Below are positions 9,144 through 17,326 of a stretch of 64,000 nt of DNA, in pieces. A model generated the notes under the pieces. It was not told the DNA's origin, ran no database searches, and was given only the letters and a program-made list of their open reading frames with translations. Within the stretch, counting starts at the first letter, position 1. Each line of letters starts with the position of its first letter. This DNA comes from Acidobacteriota bacterium (GTDB lineage Bacteria > Acidobacteriota > Vicinamibacteria > Marinacidobacterales > Marinacidobacteraceae), in contig VXNL01000001.1 in NCBI GenBank assembly GCA_009840635.1, positions 1 to 64,000 on the forward strand, in the 5' to 3' direction. The position numbers and the translations under genes were made by a program.

Positions 9144-9947
9144 TCAGAAGCCGAAGACGAACAGGAACTGGGGGAGGAACTCGTGCGCCCCCTCGACCCC
9201 GAACTTGTTGCGCCACACCTGCAGCTCGGTCCCGATCAGCACCCGGCTCTCCACCCCCGACATGGCCTTCCCGAGGTCGTAGCGGATCTGGGGCTGGAGA
9301 AGGACCTGGTAAGGCTGGCGCCCGGCTTCGTTGTCGGCGGGGCTCTGCCATTCGCCGTGGCCCTCGATCGAGAAGGAAGCCTCCCCGATCTGGAAGGGAT
9401 AGGCCCAGTTGAAGTCCACTCCGAGCATCGGATCCGCCTTGGGCACTCCGCCTCCCTCGAGCCCGGCGCCGACGTCCACCAGGTAGACGAAGTCCAGATT
9501 CGCGAACGCGAATCCCGGCAGGCCGAGCTGGAGCCGGATCCCGGGGGTGAGCTTGGCGAACCGGGACTGCGACCCCCAGTTGAGCCCCCCGATGATGCTG
9601 ATGTTGCGGACAGGCCCGACGGAGATGTCCTCGCCCCGCAGGGCGCCGAGGCTCAGCGTGGGGTACCACTCCAGGTAGGCGTCCCGGTTGGACACCGGGT
9701 CGTCGCAGCAGACCATGTCCACGAAGAAGAAGTTGGATCCGTGGCTCCAGGCGCTCGCGTGCTGGAGGGTGAAGACGTGCTGGAAACCGGGAGGACTGAC
9801 GACACCGTCCACCCATGCCGAACCGCCCTGATACTGGAACTCGGTGCGGCTGAAGCCCTGGGCCGCGGCGGACAGCGGCAGCGCCAACCCCACCAGGACG
9901 GCCCACCAGGAAACCCTACGCACCCGTTCCACGCCGGCTGATTCCAT
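9144..9947 (-). CDS. Tsx/OmpK-family outer-membrane channel protein
   Basis: This 267-residue protein has a signal peptide (VSWWAVLVGLALPLSAAAQ) followed by alternating beta-strand sequence ending in FVFGF, a C-terminal aromatic as in outer-membrane barrels. The stretch HASAWSHGSNFFFVDM and DAYLEWYPTLSLG match the nucleoside-channel Tsx family, so nucleoside or small-solute uptake is a reasonable family-level guess. ATG 9947 is preferred; a longer frame upstream only translates the REP-like repeat. The FGE gene follows 11 bases downstream on the same strand. Confidence 0.75.
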   Translation of the reverse strand: MESAGVERVRRVSWWAVLVGLALPLSAAAQGFSRTEFQYQGGSAWVDGVVSPPGFQHVFTLQHASAWSHGSNFFFVDMVCCDDPVSNRDAYLEWYPTLSLGALRGEDISVGPVRNISIIGGLNWGSQSRFAKLTPGIRLQLGLPGFAFANLDFVYLVDVGAGLEGGGVPKADPMLGVDFNWAYPFQIGEASFSIEGHGEWQSPADNEAGRQPYQVLLQPQIRYDLGKAMSGVESRVLIGTELQVWRNKFGVEGAHEFLPQFLFVFGF

Positions 9948-9980
9948 CACACTCCGCCCCCAGGCGGGGCGGCACGTACG

Positions 9981-10007
9981 GCTTGGAACGCCGGCTTCAG
10001 CCGGCAC
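9981..10007. repeat. REP-like hairpin copy between divergent genes
   Basis: One forward copy (GGAACGCCGGCTTCAGCCGG core) lies between the divergent Tsx-like and pcm-like genes, beside a GGGCCGCAGGCCC palindrome. It would fall in the 5' leader of one or both genes, not the more common 3' position in this window. Confidence 0.85.
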
Positions 10008-10114
10008 GCGGGCCGCAGGCCCGCAGAGCGCGTATGGCTGATCCGCGTGGAGTCGCACGCCTTGGAACCCGCCTCCTCCGTCTGTTTAGACTTGACACAT
10101 CGGGAGGAATCTCC

Positions 10115-10849
10115 ATGAGGAGCGGTTCGCGAACGGCTGCCCTCGCGGCCCTTGTTCTCTTCTCGGCGACCTGCGGCGGCGACGAAGCCACCGGCAACCG
10201 GGAACAGGAAGACGCCTTCCGGGCGGAACGGATCCTCATGGTGCGAAGCCAGATCGAGCGCCGGGGCATCCGCGACGAAGCGGTGCTTCGCGCCATGCAG
10301 ACGGTGCCGCGGGAAGAGTTCGTTCCGGCTTCGGAGCGCCGCCGTGCGTATTCCGACCGTCCTCTTCCGATCGGCGAGGGACAGACGATCTCCCAGCCGT
10401 ACATCGTTGCCCTCATGAGCTCGCTGGCGCGGATCACACCGGGGCAGCGCGTGCTGGAAATCGGGACCGGGTCCGGCTACCAGGCGGCAGTGCTCGCCGA
10501 ACTTGAGGCCGAGGTGTATTCCATCGAACTGCTGCCGGGCATCGCGGCCCGCGCGGAAACGACCCTCGGCTCGCTCGGGTATGGGGACATCAATCTCCGC
10601 GTCGGGGACGGCTATCTCGGCTGGCCGGAGGCCGCGCCGTTCGATCGGATCGTGGTCACCGCGGCGCCCCCCGAGGTTCCGCAGGCGCTCCTCGACCAGC
10701 TTGCGCCCGGGGGACGCCTGGTGGCGCCGGTGGGGCCGGATCCGTGGAGTCAGCGCCTGGTTGTCGCGACGCGGGACGAAGACGGGCGAATCGACGTCCA
10801 GGACCACGGCGGGGTGGCGTTCGTCCCGATGGTTCCCGGGAAGCGCTGA
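10115..10849 (+). CDS. pcm: Protein-L-isoaspartate O-methyltransferase with export signal
   Basis: The enzyme methylates isoaspartyl residues in aged proteins using SAM. Conserved PIMT blocks are present: MQTVPREEFVP, PLPIGEGQTISQPYIVA and the SAM motif VLEIGTGSGYQAAVLAEL. ATG 10115 has a strong ribosome site (GGGAGGA, 10102-10108). This start adds a hydrophobic leader ending ALVLFSATCGG, which looks like a lipoprotein or secretory signal although Thr before the Cys is a poor lipobox. An exported SAM enzyme is odd since SAM is cytosolic; signal-bearing PIMT homologues exist but their role is unclear. Confidence 0.85.
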   Translation: MRSGSRTAALAALVLFSATCGGDEATGNREQEDAFRAERILMVRSQIERRGIRDEAVLRAMQTVPREEFVPASERRRAYSDRPLPIGEGQTISQPYIVALMSSLARITPGQRVLEIGTGSGYQAAVLAELEAEVYSIELLPGIAARAETTLGSLGYGDINLRVGDGYLGWPEAAPFDRIVVTAAPPEVPQALLDQLAPGGRLVAPVGPDPWSQRLVVATRDEDGRIDVQDHGGVAFVPMVPGKR

Positions 10850-10910
10850 ACGGGAGGGAAGGCCTCCAGCCAGGTCAGCGATAGGCGTTCCGCTGCGCTC
10901 CGCGCAGCGG

Positions 10911-10938
10911 GTGCCGGCTGAAGCCGGCGTTCCAAGCC
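10911..10938. repeat. REP-like hairpin copy between converging genes
   Basis: A reverse copy lies 10 bases beyond the WYL-regulator stop and about 60 beyond the pcm stop, next to a GCTGCGCTCCGCGCAGC palindrome. It could end transcription of both converging genes. Confidence 0.85.
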
Positions 10939-10948
10939 GGCGCTTCCC

Positions 10949-12019
10949 CTACTCCCAGTAGTCCACCTTGTTGGCGCCGAGTTCCTCGGCCAGGTTCCAG
11001 ATGCGGGTTGCGGTGCGCTGGTCGGCGAACTCGTAGAGCAGCTGCGCCAAGCCGGCCAGCCGCATCCTGAGCACGGCCTTCCGGAGCGCCTTCGGCTTTT
11101 CCACCTGGACCCAGTCCCACCAGCCGATGATGTGGCGGGCCATGTCGTCGAGGCCGCCGGCGCGGAAACTCACGGTGACGAACCCGTCGGCGTCCTTCTC
11201 GACCTTCTGGGTGGGATGGAAGGTCCATTTCTCGGGCTCGGGCGCCTTCGGATGGAACCGCCATCGGACATTGATCGGCTCTTCGCCGAAGGAGCCGAAG
11301 AGCGTCCGGAGGTAGGCCCGGAGCGCGTCTTCCCTGAGCCCGTGCCCGTCCTCCAGGACCCTGACGTCGCTCATCCGGTCGAGGCGGTACTGCGCGAGGT
11401 CCCGCCCCCGCTCCTTCGCCACCAGACGGGGGGCGCCGCCGTGCAGGAGGCCCGCCGGCGCCGCCACCTTGTCCTTCTCCTGACCTTTCGTGGCCCCGTA
11501 ACGGAAGGCGACCTTCCGTTGCTTCAGAATGGCTTCCCGGAGCGGCGCGGTCACGTCCTCGCTGACCGGGACGTGCGGGCCCGGCCGGAAGACGATCCCC
11601 CAGGCATCGGCGATCGCTTCGGTGTCGGTCTCGGTCTTCGCCGCCTGCTCCAGCTTCTCGAGTCCTCCGTGGAGCTTGCCGCGCAGCGAGGTGAGCTGGT
11701 TCTCCTCGTGCGCGAGGTCGTCCTTCCGAAGCAGCTTCAGGGCCTTGTCGAGCGCCGCCATCTCTTCGGGGGTGGGCGGACGGTGCTTGAACGCGCCGAT
11801 CCAGCGGGCCTGATCGGACTCCAGCCAGAACTGCTTCTCCCCGGAGTCCAGCCGCTCTTCCTTCAGGGCGTCGCCGAAGACCCGGCGCGCCTCCGCGATC
11901 CAGCGGAGCGCGGTGCGCCGGTTGATGTTCTCCTGTGCTTCGAGGTCGCGGTAGGTGACGTGGCGGCCGCTCAGCAGTTTCCGGAAGAGGGTTGCGGTGC
12001 GGGCGATGGAACTGGCCAC
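10949..12019 (-). CDS. WYL-domain transcriptional regulator
   Basis: The N-terminal 60 residues form a helix-turn-helix (VTYRDLEAQENINRRTALRWI). A WYL ligand-sensing domain spans about residues 155-240 (PLREAILKQRKVAFRYG ... LVAKERGRDLAQYRLDRM), and a C-terminal WYL extension follows. The GTG at 12019 has a good ribosome site (AAGGAG, nine bases upstream), giving 356 residues. It is divergent from the BCCT transporter operon with only 57 bases between start codons, so it may regulate that operon; this is inferred from arrangement only. Confidence 0.8.
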   Translation of the reverse strand: MASSIARTATLFRKLLSGRHVTYRDLEAQENINRRTALRWIAEARRVFGDALKEERLDSGEKQFWLESDQARWIGAFKHRPPTPEEMAALDKALKLLRKDDLAHEENQLTSLRGKLHGGLEKLEQAAKTETDTEAIADAWGIVFRPGPHVPVSEDVTAPLREAILKQRKVAFRYGATKGQEKDKVAAPAGLLHGGAPRLVAKERGRDLAQYRLDRMSDVRVLEDGHGLREDALRAYLRTLFGSFGEEPINVRWRFHPKAPEPEKWTFHPTQKVEKDADGFVTVSFRAGGLDDMARHIIGWWDWVQVEKPKALRKAVLRMRLAGLAQLLYEFADQRTATRIWNLAEELGANKVDYWE

Positions 12020-12076
12020 TAGACTCTCCTTGCGGCCGCCGGTACTGCGGAGGACGGTTCCTCCTCTGCGATCGCG

Positions 12077-13687
12077 GTGACAAATATTGACAGGACTGGT
12101 CTGAAGATGCAAATGCGAGGGCCGCCGGAGAACGGTCGGAGTGGACAAATTACGACGCATCCGTCGGCCCCGATCGGCCGGGACAACATCCGGCCCTTCG
12201 GGCTCGATATCCATAACCCCGTCTTCGTCGTCTCCAGCGTCACCGTCATCGCCTTCGTAGCCGGAGCGCTCCTGTTCCGGGAGGCCGCGGCAGGCCTCTT
12301 CGACGCCCTCTACGCCTGGCTCACCTCGACGTTCGACTGGATGTTCATGGCCGCCGCCAACGTCTTCATGCTGTTCTGCCTGGCGGTCGTGGCGTCGCCC
12401 CTCGGCCGGATCCGCCTGGGCGGTCCGGACGCCCGGCCCGACTACTCCAACTGGTCGTGGTTCGCGATGCTGTTCGCGGCCGGCATCGGCATCGGCCTCA
12501 TGTTCTTCGGGGTGGCGGAACCGGTCACCCACTTCCGGAACCCGCCGCTCGGCGTGGCCCCCGCGGACACCGCGGCCGTCGAAGGCCTGGCGATCGCCGC
12601 CACCCTCTACCACTGGGGCCTGCACGGGTGGGCCATCTACGCGGTGGCGGCGCTCGCGCTCGCCTTCGCCGCCTACAACCTCGGCCTGCCGATGAGCCTG
12701 CGGTCGGCGTTCTACCCCGTGCTGGGGGACCGCGTGTGGGGCCGGTTCGGCCACGTGGTGGACATCCTCGCCGTGTTCGCCACCATCTTCGGGCTGGCGA
12801 CGTCGCTCGGCCTGGGCGTGGAGCAACTGGCGGCGGGACTCGACCACCTGTTCGGAATCCCTCCGACCCACGCTACCGAAGTGCTGCTGATCGCGGCCAT
12901 CACGGCGGTCACGCTGGCATCGGTGGTCCTGGGCATGCAAAAGGGCGTCAAGCGCCTGAGCCAGGCCAACATGGCGCTCGCGCTGGCCCTGCTCGCGTTC
13001 GTGTTCGCGGCCGGACCGACCCTCGACCTGCTCGCCCGGTTCGCCGGCAGTCTCGGCCACTACCTCGGCGCGATCGGACCCCTCAGCAACTGGGTGGGGC
13101 GGGAAGACCTCCACTACCTGCACGGCTGGACCACCTTCTACTGGGCATGGTGGCTCTCGTGGGCGCCCTGCGTGGGCATGTTCGTCGCCCGGATCTCGCG
13201 CGGCCGCACCGTGCGCAGCCTCGTCGGCTGCATGCTGTTGTTCCCGCTGCTGCTCGAAACGCTGTGGTTCAACACCTTCGGGGGAACGGCGCTGTCGTTC
13301 CAGCGCGCCGGAGCGACCGGGATGGCCGATGCGGTGCAGGCCGGTCAGCCGGAGCTGGCGCTCTTCAGGATGCTGGAGCTCCTGCCGCTGGCCGACGTCA
13401 CCTCGTTCGTCTCCATCGTGCTCGTGATGGTCTTCTTCGTCACCTCATCCGATTCCGGGACCCTGGTCATCGACACCATCACCGCCGGCGGCAAGATGGA
13501 CGCCCCGATCGTCCAGCGTGTGTTCTGGGCCTCGTTCGAGGGCCTCATCGCCATCACCCTGCTCATCAGCGGCGGGCTCGTGGCGCTCCAGACGGCGGCC
13601 CTCACCACCGGGTTCCCCATCACGCTGATCCTCCTGGCGCTCTGCTACAGCATCTGGAAGGGCCTCCGTGCCGCCCGGGCGGGCTAG
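12077..13687 (+). CDS. BCCT-family betaine/carnitine/choline transporter
   Basis: This 536-residue transporter has about 12 membrane segments. It carries the family signature FYWAWWLSWAPCVGMF followed by VARISRGRT, and the conserved FAAGIGIGLMFFGVAEP. Substrates are trimethylammonium compounds taken up with Na+ or H+. GTG 12077 and ATG 12107 are both possible starts; the N-terminus before the first membrane segment is poorly conserved. It leads an operon with homoserine dehydrogenase (12-base gap) and two sarcosine-oxidase-like genes, which suggests catabolic use of methylated amines rather than osmoprotection alone. Confidence 0.9.
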   Translation: MTNIDRTGLKMQMRGPPENGRSGQITTHPSAPIGRDNIRPFGLDIHNPVFVVSSVTVIAFVAGALLFREAAAGLFDALYAWLTSTFDWMFMAAANVFMLFCLAVVASPLGRIRLGGPDARPDYSNWSWFAMLFAAGIGIGLMFFGVAEPVTHFRNPPLGVAPADTAAVEGLAIAATLYHWGLHGWAIYAVAALALAFAAYNLGLPMSLRSAFYPVLGDRVWGRFGHVVDILAVFATIFGLATSLGLGVEQLAAGLDHLFGIPPTHATEVLLIAAITAVTLASVVLGMQKGVKRLSQANMALALALLAFVFAAGPTLDLLARFAGSLGHYLGAIGPLSNWVGREDLHYLHGWTTFYWAWWLSWAPCVGMFVARISRGRTVRSLVGCMLLFPLLLETLWFNTFGGTALSFQRAGATGMADAVQAGQPELALFRMLELLPLADVTSFVSIVLVMVFFVTSSDSGTLVIDTITAGGKMDAPIVQRVFWASFEGLIAITLLISGGLVALQTAALTTGFPITLILLALCYSIWKGLRAARAG

Positions 13688-13699
13688 GGTCCACCGGAC

Positions 13700-14788
13700 A
13701 TGGCAACGGGTCCCGAGAACCGCACCGGACAGGCAGCGCCGGTCCCCCTCATCCTGTTGGGAATGGGGAACGTGCATCGGGAACTGCTCGGCATCCTCGG
13801 GCGGAAGGCCGGGGGTCTCGCCGATCGCTACGGGGTGACGTTCTCCATCGTGGCGTGTGCGGACCGCAGCGGGTTCGTCCTCGGGCCGGATGCCCCGGGA
13901 GGCCGCATCACCACCGGCGCCATGCTCGAGGCCAAGGCCGGAGGCCGGAGGCTCCGGGAGATTCCCGGCGCCCAACCGATCTCCCTGGAAGCAGCTCTCG
14001 ACGCCGCCGGGCCTCGCGGCATCCTGCTCGACGCGGCCTCGATGGACGTGGAAACCGGGGGCATCGGGCTCCGCGCCGCCCGGGCGGCCCTGGACCGGGG
14101 CGTCTCGGTCGTCTTCGCCAACAAGTCGGCGATCGCGCTCGCCTTCGACGAACTGGAGGCGCTGGCCGCCGCGAACGGGGCGGGTCTCGGCTGGAGCGCC
14201 ACCGTGTGCGGGGGGCTCCCGGTGGTGAACGCCGGCCGGCGCGACCTGGTCGCAGCGGAGTTCCGGCGCCTCCGGGGCGTCTTCAACAGCACCAGCAACC
14301 TCGTGCTGGGCCGGATGGCGGAGGGAATGAGCCTCGAGGCCGCGGTCACCGAGGCGCAGCGCCGCGGGATCGCCGAGACCGACCCGACGAACGACCTGAA
14401 CGGCACCGACACGGCGCTCAAGCTGCTGATCCTGGTGCGGACCGTCATGCGCCGGAAGGCGTCCCTCGCAGACATCGAGCGCACCGGGATCGAGAGGGCC
14501 CCGGAGCCCGCCGCAGACGAGGTGGTCCGCCTGCTCGGCGAGGCCGTGCCGGACGGCGATGCGGTCCGGATGCGGGTCGCGCCCGTCGCGGTCCCCCGGG
14601 ACAGCTTCTTCGGGAGCATCGGCACGCTCGACATGGCCGTGGAGTGGGAGACCGACCTGTTCTCCACCCAGCGGCTCGTGGCCACCGAGGGCGACGCGAT
14701 CCCCACCGCCGCGGCGGTGCTGCGCGACGCGGTCCACATCGCCTGCGGATCGCCCACGGGACCATCACTTAGGATCGGGGGGTCTTGA
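13700..14788 (+). CDS. hom: Homoserine dehydrogenase family protein
   Basis: The enzyme class interconverts aspartate semialdehyde and homoserine with NAD(P)H. The signature GIAETDPTNDLNGTDTALKL is intact. The N-terminal nucleotide motif reads LILLGMGNVHREL, with His where many homologues have the third Gly. The central FANKSAIAL and GLPVVNAGRR segments are typical. At 362 residues it lacks the C-terminal ACT domain, so threonine feedback is not expected. Its stop overlaps the TTG start of the next gene. Why it sits between a betaine-type transporter and flavin oxidases is unclear; a role in degrading a methylated amine or hydroxy-amino acid is possible. Confidence 0.82.
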   Translation: MATGPENRTGQAAPVPLILLGMGNVHRELLGILGRKAGGLADRYGVTFSIVACADRSGFVLGPDAPGGRITTGAMLEAKAGGRRLREIPGAQPISLEAALDAAGPRGILLDAASMDVETGGIGLRAARAALDRGVSVVFANKSAIALAFDELEALAAANGAGLGWSATVCGGLPVVNAGRRDLVAAEFRRLRGVFNSTSNLVLGRMAEGMSLEAAVTEAQRRGIAETDPTNDLNGTDTALKLLILVRTVMRRKASLADIERTGIERAPEPAADEVVRLLGEAVPDGDAVRMRVAPVAVPRDSFFGSIGTLDMAVEWETDLFSTQRLVATEGDAIPTAAAVLRDAVHIACGSPTGPSLRIGGS

Positions 14789-16050
14789 GCCGCCGCATCT
14801 CCCGCCGCACCGCGATCGCCGCCGGACTGGCCGGCGCGGCCGGAGCGCTGAGCGGGTGCGGAGACGGCGGACCCGCTCCCGAAGCGCCCCCCGGCGGGAG
14901 CGGGGACACCCCCCAGGCCGGAAGCGGCGTCCGCGCCGTCGTCGTCGGGGCCGGCGCCTTCGGGGGCTGGACGGCGCTCGAGCTCCTCCGCCGGGGAGCG
15001 CAGGTCACGCTGGTGGACGCCTGGGGCCCGGGGAACTCGCGCGCCAGTTCGGGGGGCGAAACGCGGGTCATCCGCGCCACCTACGGACCCGACCGCATCT
15101 ACTCGGAAATGGTGGTGCGGGCGCTCGCCCTCTGGAAGGAAGCCGGCGAGCGCTGGGGCGACCGGCTCTTCTTCGAGACCGGAGCGCTCTGGATGAGCGA
15201 CGGGGTCGATCCCTACGCGACGGACGCCGTCCCGATCCTCGCCGACCTCGGCGTCCCGTTCGAGGAACTCACCGGGGAGGAACTCGGCCGCCGCTTTCCC
15301 CAGATCGACCCTGAGGGAATCGCGTACACCCTCTACGAGAAGAGCGCCGGCTACCTGCTCGCCCGCCGCGGCTGCCAGCGGGTGCTCGAGGGCTTCCTCG
15401 CCGAGGGCGGCGAATACCGCCAGGCGAAGGCGGCCGCCGGAACCATGGCGGGCGGGACCCTGCGGGAGGTCCGGCTCGCCAGCGGCGAGACGCTCGAGGC
15501 CGACCTCTTCGTGTTCGCGGGCGGTCCCTGGCTCGCCGAGCTCTTCCCCGGATTCGACCCGCCGCTCGTGAGCCCCACCCGGCAGGAGATCCTCTATTTC
15601 GGGACCCCGCCCGGCCGCCCCGACCTGACGGACGCCGAGCTGCCGGTCTGGGTGGAGACGGGGGCGAGCCTCTTCTACGGGGTGCCCGGCAGCAACTTCC
15701 GGGGCTTCAAGGTGGCGGACGACTCGCGCGGCGCCCCGTTCGACCCCACGGACGGGGACCGCACCCCCTCGCCGGAAGCCATCGAGACGGCCCGCAGCTA
15801 CATGGAGCGCCGTTTCCCGGCGATGCGGGGCGCGCCCCTGGTCGAGGCCAGGGTCTGCCAGTACGAGCAGAGCGCCGACGGCCACCTCATCGTGGACACC
15901 CACCCCGAGGCGGCGAACGCCTGGATCGCCGGCGGGGGGTCGGGGCACGGCTACAAGCTCGGACCGGCGCTCGGGGAGATGCTGGCCGATCAGGCGCTCG
16001 GCGAGCGGGAGAAGGAACCCTTCTTCGGGCTGGGCCGGTTCGGGAGGTAA
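14785..16050 (+). CDS. Tat-exported FAD-dependent amine oxidase, sarcosine-oxidase-like (copy 1)
   Basis: The leader MSRRISRRTAIAAGLAG ends LSGC, giving a twin-arginine lipoprotein. The FAD motif VVVGAGAFGGWTALELL follows, then SSGGETRVIRATYG as in monomeric sarcosine/N-methyltryptophan oxidases. Near the C-terminus RVCQYEQSADGHLIVDTHP aligns with the Cys that binds FAD covalently in monomeric sarcosine oxidase, and SGHGYKLGPALGE completes the fold. TTG 14785 overlaps the hom stop (TTGA), implying coupling. Export of a flavoenzyme of this family as a Tat lipoprotein is uncommon. The substrate is likely a secondary or tertiary amino acid, but this is not proven. Confidence 0.8.
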   Translation: MSRRISRRTAIAAGLAGAAGALSGCGDGGPAPEAPPGGSGDTPQAGSGVRAVVVGAGAFGGWTALELLRRGAQVTLVDAWGPGNSRASSGGETRVIRATYGPDRIYSEMVVRALALWKEAGERWGDRLFFETGALWMSDGVDPYATDAVPILADLGVPFEELTGEELGRRFPQIDPEGIAYTLYEKSAGYLLARRGCQRVLEGFLAEGGEYRQAKAAAGTMAGGTLREVRLASGETLEADLFVFAGGPWLAELFPGFDPPLVSPTRQEILYFGTPPGRPDLTDAELPVWVETGASLFYGVPGSNFRGFKVADDSRGAPFDPTDGDRTPSPEAIETARSYMERRFPAMRGAPLVEARVCQYEQSADGHLIVDTHPEAANAWIAGGGSGHGYKLGPALGEMLADQALGEREKEPFFGLGRFGR

Positions 16051-16057
16051 TGGAACC

Positions 16058-17317
16058 ATGACGAAACGCATTTCCCGCCGCGAGGCGATCACCGCCGGAC
16101 TCGCCGGCGCCGCCGCGCTCGGCGCGTGCGGAGGCGGCGGCGGCGAAACCGGAACACCAGCGGCGACACCGGCCACGAGCCCGCCGCAAGCCGGAAGCGG
16201 CGTCCGCGCCGCCGTGATCGGGGCCGGCGCCTTCGGCGGCTGGACGGCGCTCTGGCTGCGCCGCGCGGGCGCCGAGGTGACGCTCGTGGATGCGTGGGGG
16301 GCGGGCAACGCCCGCGCGAGCTCGGGGGGCGAGAGCCGGTTGATCCGGGCCTCCTACGGGTCGCGGCGGATCTACAGCGCGATGGTGGCCCGGGCGCACG
16401 AGATCTGGAACGAGTACGAGGCGCGCTGGAACGACCGGCTGCTCTTTCCCATCGGCATGCTGCGGATGAGGGCCGGGGAGAACGAGTACACGAAGGCCGC
16501 GGTGCCGATCCTCCGGGAACTCGGCATCCCGGTCGAGGAACTCGACGGCGACGAGCTGGCGCGCCGCTTCCCCCAGATCAACCCGGAGGGCCTCTCCTAC
16601 GGCGTGTTCGAAAGGGACGCCGGCTACCTGCTCGCCCGGCGAGGCTGCGAACGGGTGCTCCGGCAGTTCGTCGAGGAGGGCGGCACCTTCCGGCGGGCGG
16701 AAGCCGCGCCGGGAGACCTGGCGGGCGGCCGGATGGGGGCGATCCGCCTCTCGGACGGCAGCGTGGTCGAGGCCGACCTCTTCGTGTTCGCCTGCGGGCC
16801 GTGGCTCGCGAAGCTCTTCCCCGAGTTCGACCCGCCGCTCGTCCGCCCCACCCGGCAGGAGGTCTTCTACTTCGGCCCCCCGGCGGGCCGCGCCGACCTG
16901 ACCGAGGAGGGGTTTCCGACCTGGATCGAGGGCCCGTTCTACGGCATCCCCGCGACCCGCTTCCGGGGCTTCAAGATCGCGGACGACCGGCGCGGGGCCG
17001 ACTTCGATCCCACCGACGGTGACCGGACGCCCTCGGCGAAGGGCATCCGCGAGGCGCGGGAGTACATGGAGCACCGGTTCCCGGGGCTCCGGGGAGCGCC
17101 GCTGATCGAGGCCCGCGTCTGCCAGTACGAGCAGAGCGCCGATGGGGAACTGATCGTGGACACCCATCCCGAGGCGGACAACGTCTGGATCGCCGGCGGC
17201 GGATCCGGCCACGGCTACAAGCTGGGCGCGTCGCTCGGGGAGATGCTGGCCGGGCAGGTGCTCGGCGAGCGGGAGAAAGAGCCCTTCTTTGGGCTCGCGC
17301 GGTTGGCCGACCTGTAG
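16058..17317 (+). CDS. Tat-exported FAD-dependent amine oxidase, sarcosine-oxidase-like (copy 2)
   Basis: This is a tandem paralogue of the preceding gene with the same layout: leader KRISRREAITAGLAG ending LGAC, FAD motif VIGAGAFGGWTALWL, covalent-flavin Cys region RVCQYEQSADGELIVDTHP, and SGHGYKLGASLGE. ATG 16058 has a strong GGGAGG site. The seven-base gap to the first copy supports a local duplication kept under selection. Divergence is concentrated in the middle third (about residues 110-300), where substrate-contacting residues would lie, so the two may accept different amines. Confidence 0.8.
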   Translation: MTKRISRREAITAGLAGAAALGACGGGGGETGTPAATPATSPPQAGSGVRAAVIGAGAFGGWTALWLRRAGAEVTLVDAWGAGNARASSGGESRLIRASYGSRRIYSAMVARAHEIWNEYEARWNDRLLFPIGMLRMRAGENEYTKAAVPILRELGIPVEELDGDELARRFPQINPEGLSYGVFERDAGYLLARRGCERVLRQFVEEGGTFRRAEAAPGDLAGGRMGAIRLSDGSVVEADLFVFACGPWLAKLFPEFDPPLVRPTRQEVFYFGPPAGRADLTEEGFPTWIEGPFYGIPATRFRGFKIADDRRGADFDPTDGDRTPSAKGIREAREYMEHRFPGLRGAPLIEARVCQYEQSADGELIVDTHPEADNVWIAGGGSGHGYKLGASLGEMLAGQVLGEREKEPFFGLARLADL

Positions 17318-17326
17318 GCAGCCGGA

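Noticed and set aside
5806..9282. Very long plus-strand open frame of over 1100 codons opposite the sdh operon
   Set aside because: It is antisense to four well-supported genes and has the Val/Asp/Arg/Gly-rich composition of a GC-rich shadow frame, with no recognisable domain.
9947..10058. N-terminal extension of the Tsx-like gene
   Set aside because: The extra residues (VPAEAGVPSR) are simply a translation of the REP-like repeat, and a signal peptide starts at the ATG at 9947.
10092..10097. TTGACA as a -35 element for pcm
   Set aside because: At normal spacing the -10 would fall on the start codon, and the strong ribosome site lies between, so it cannot serve this start.
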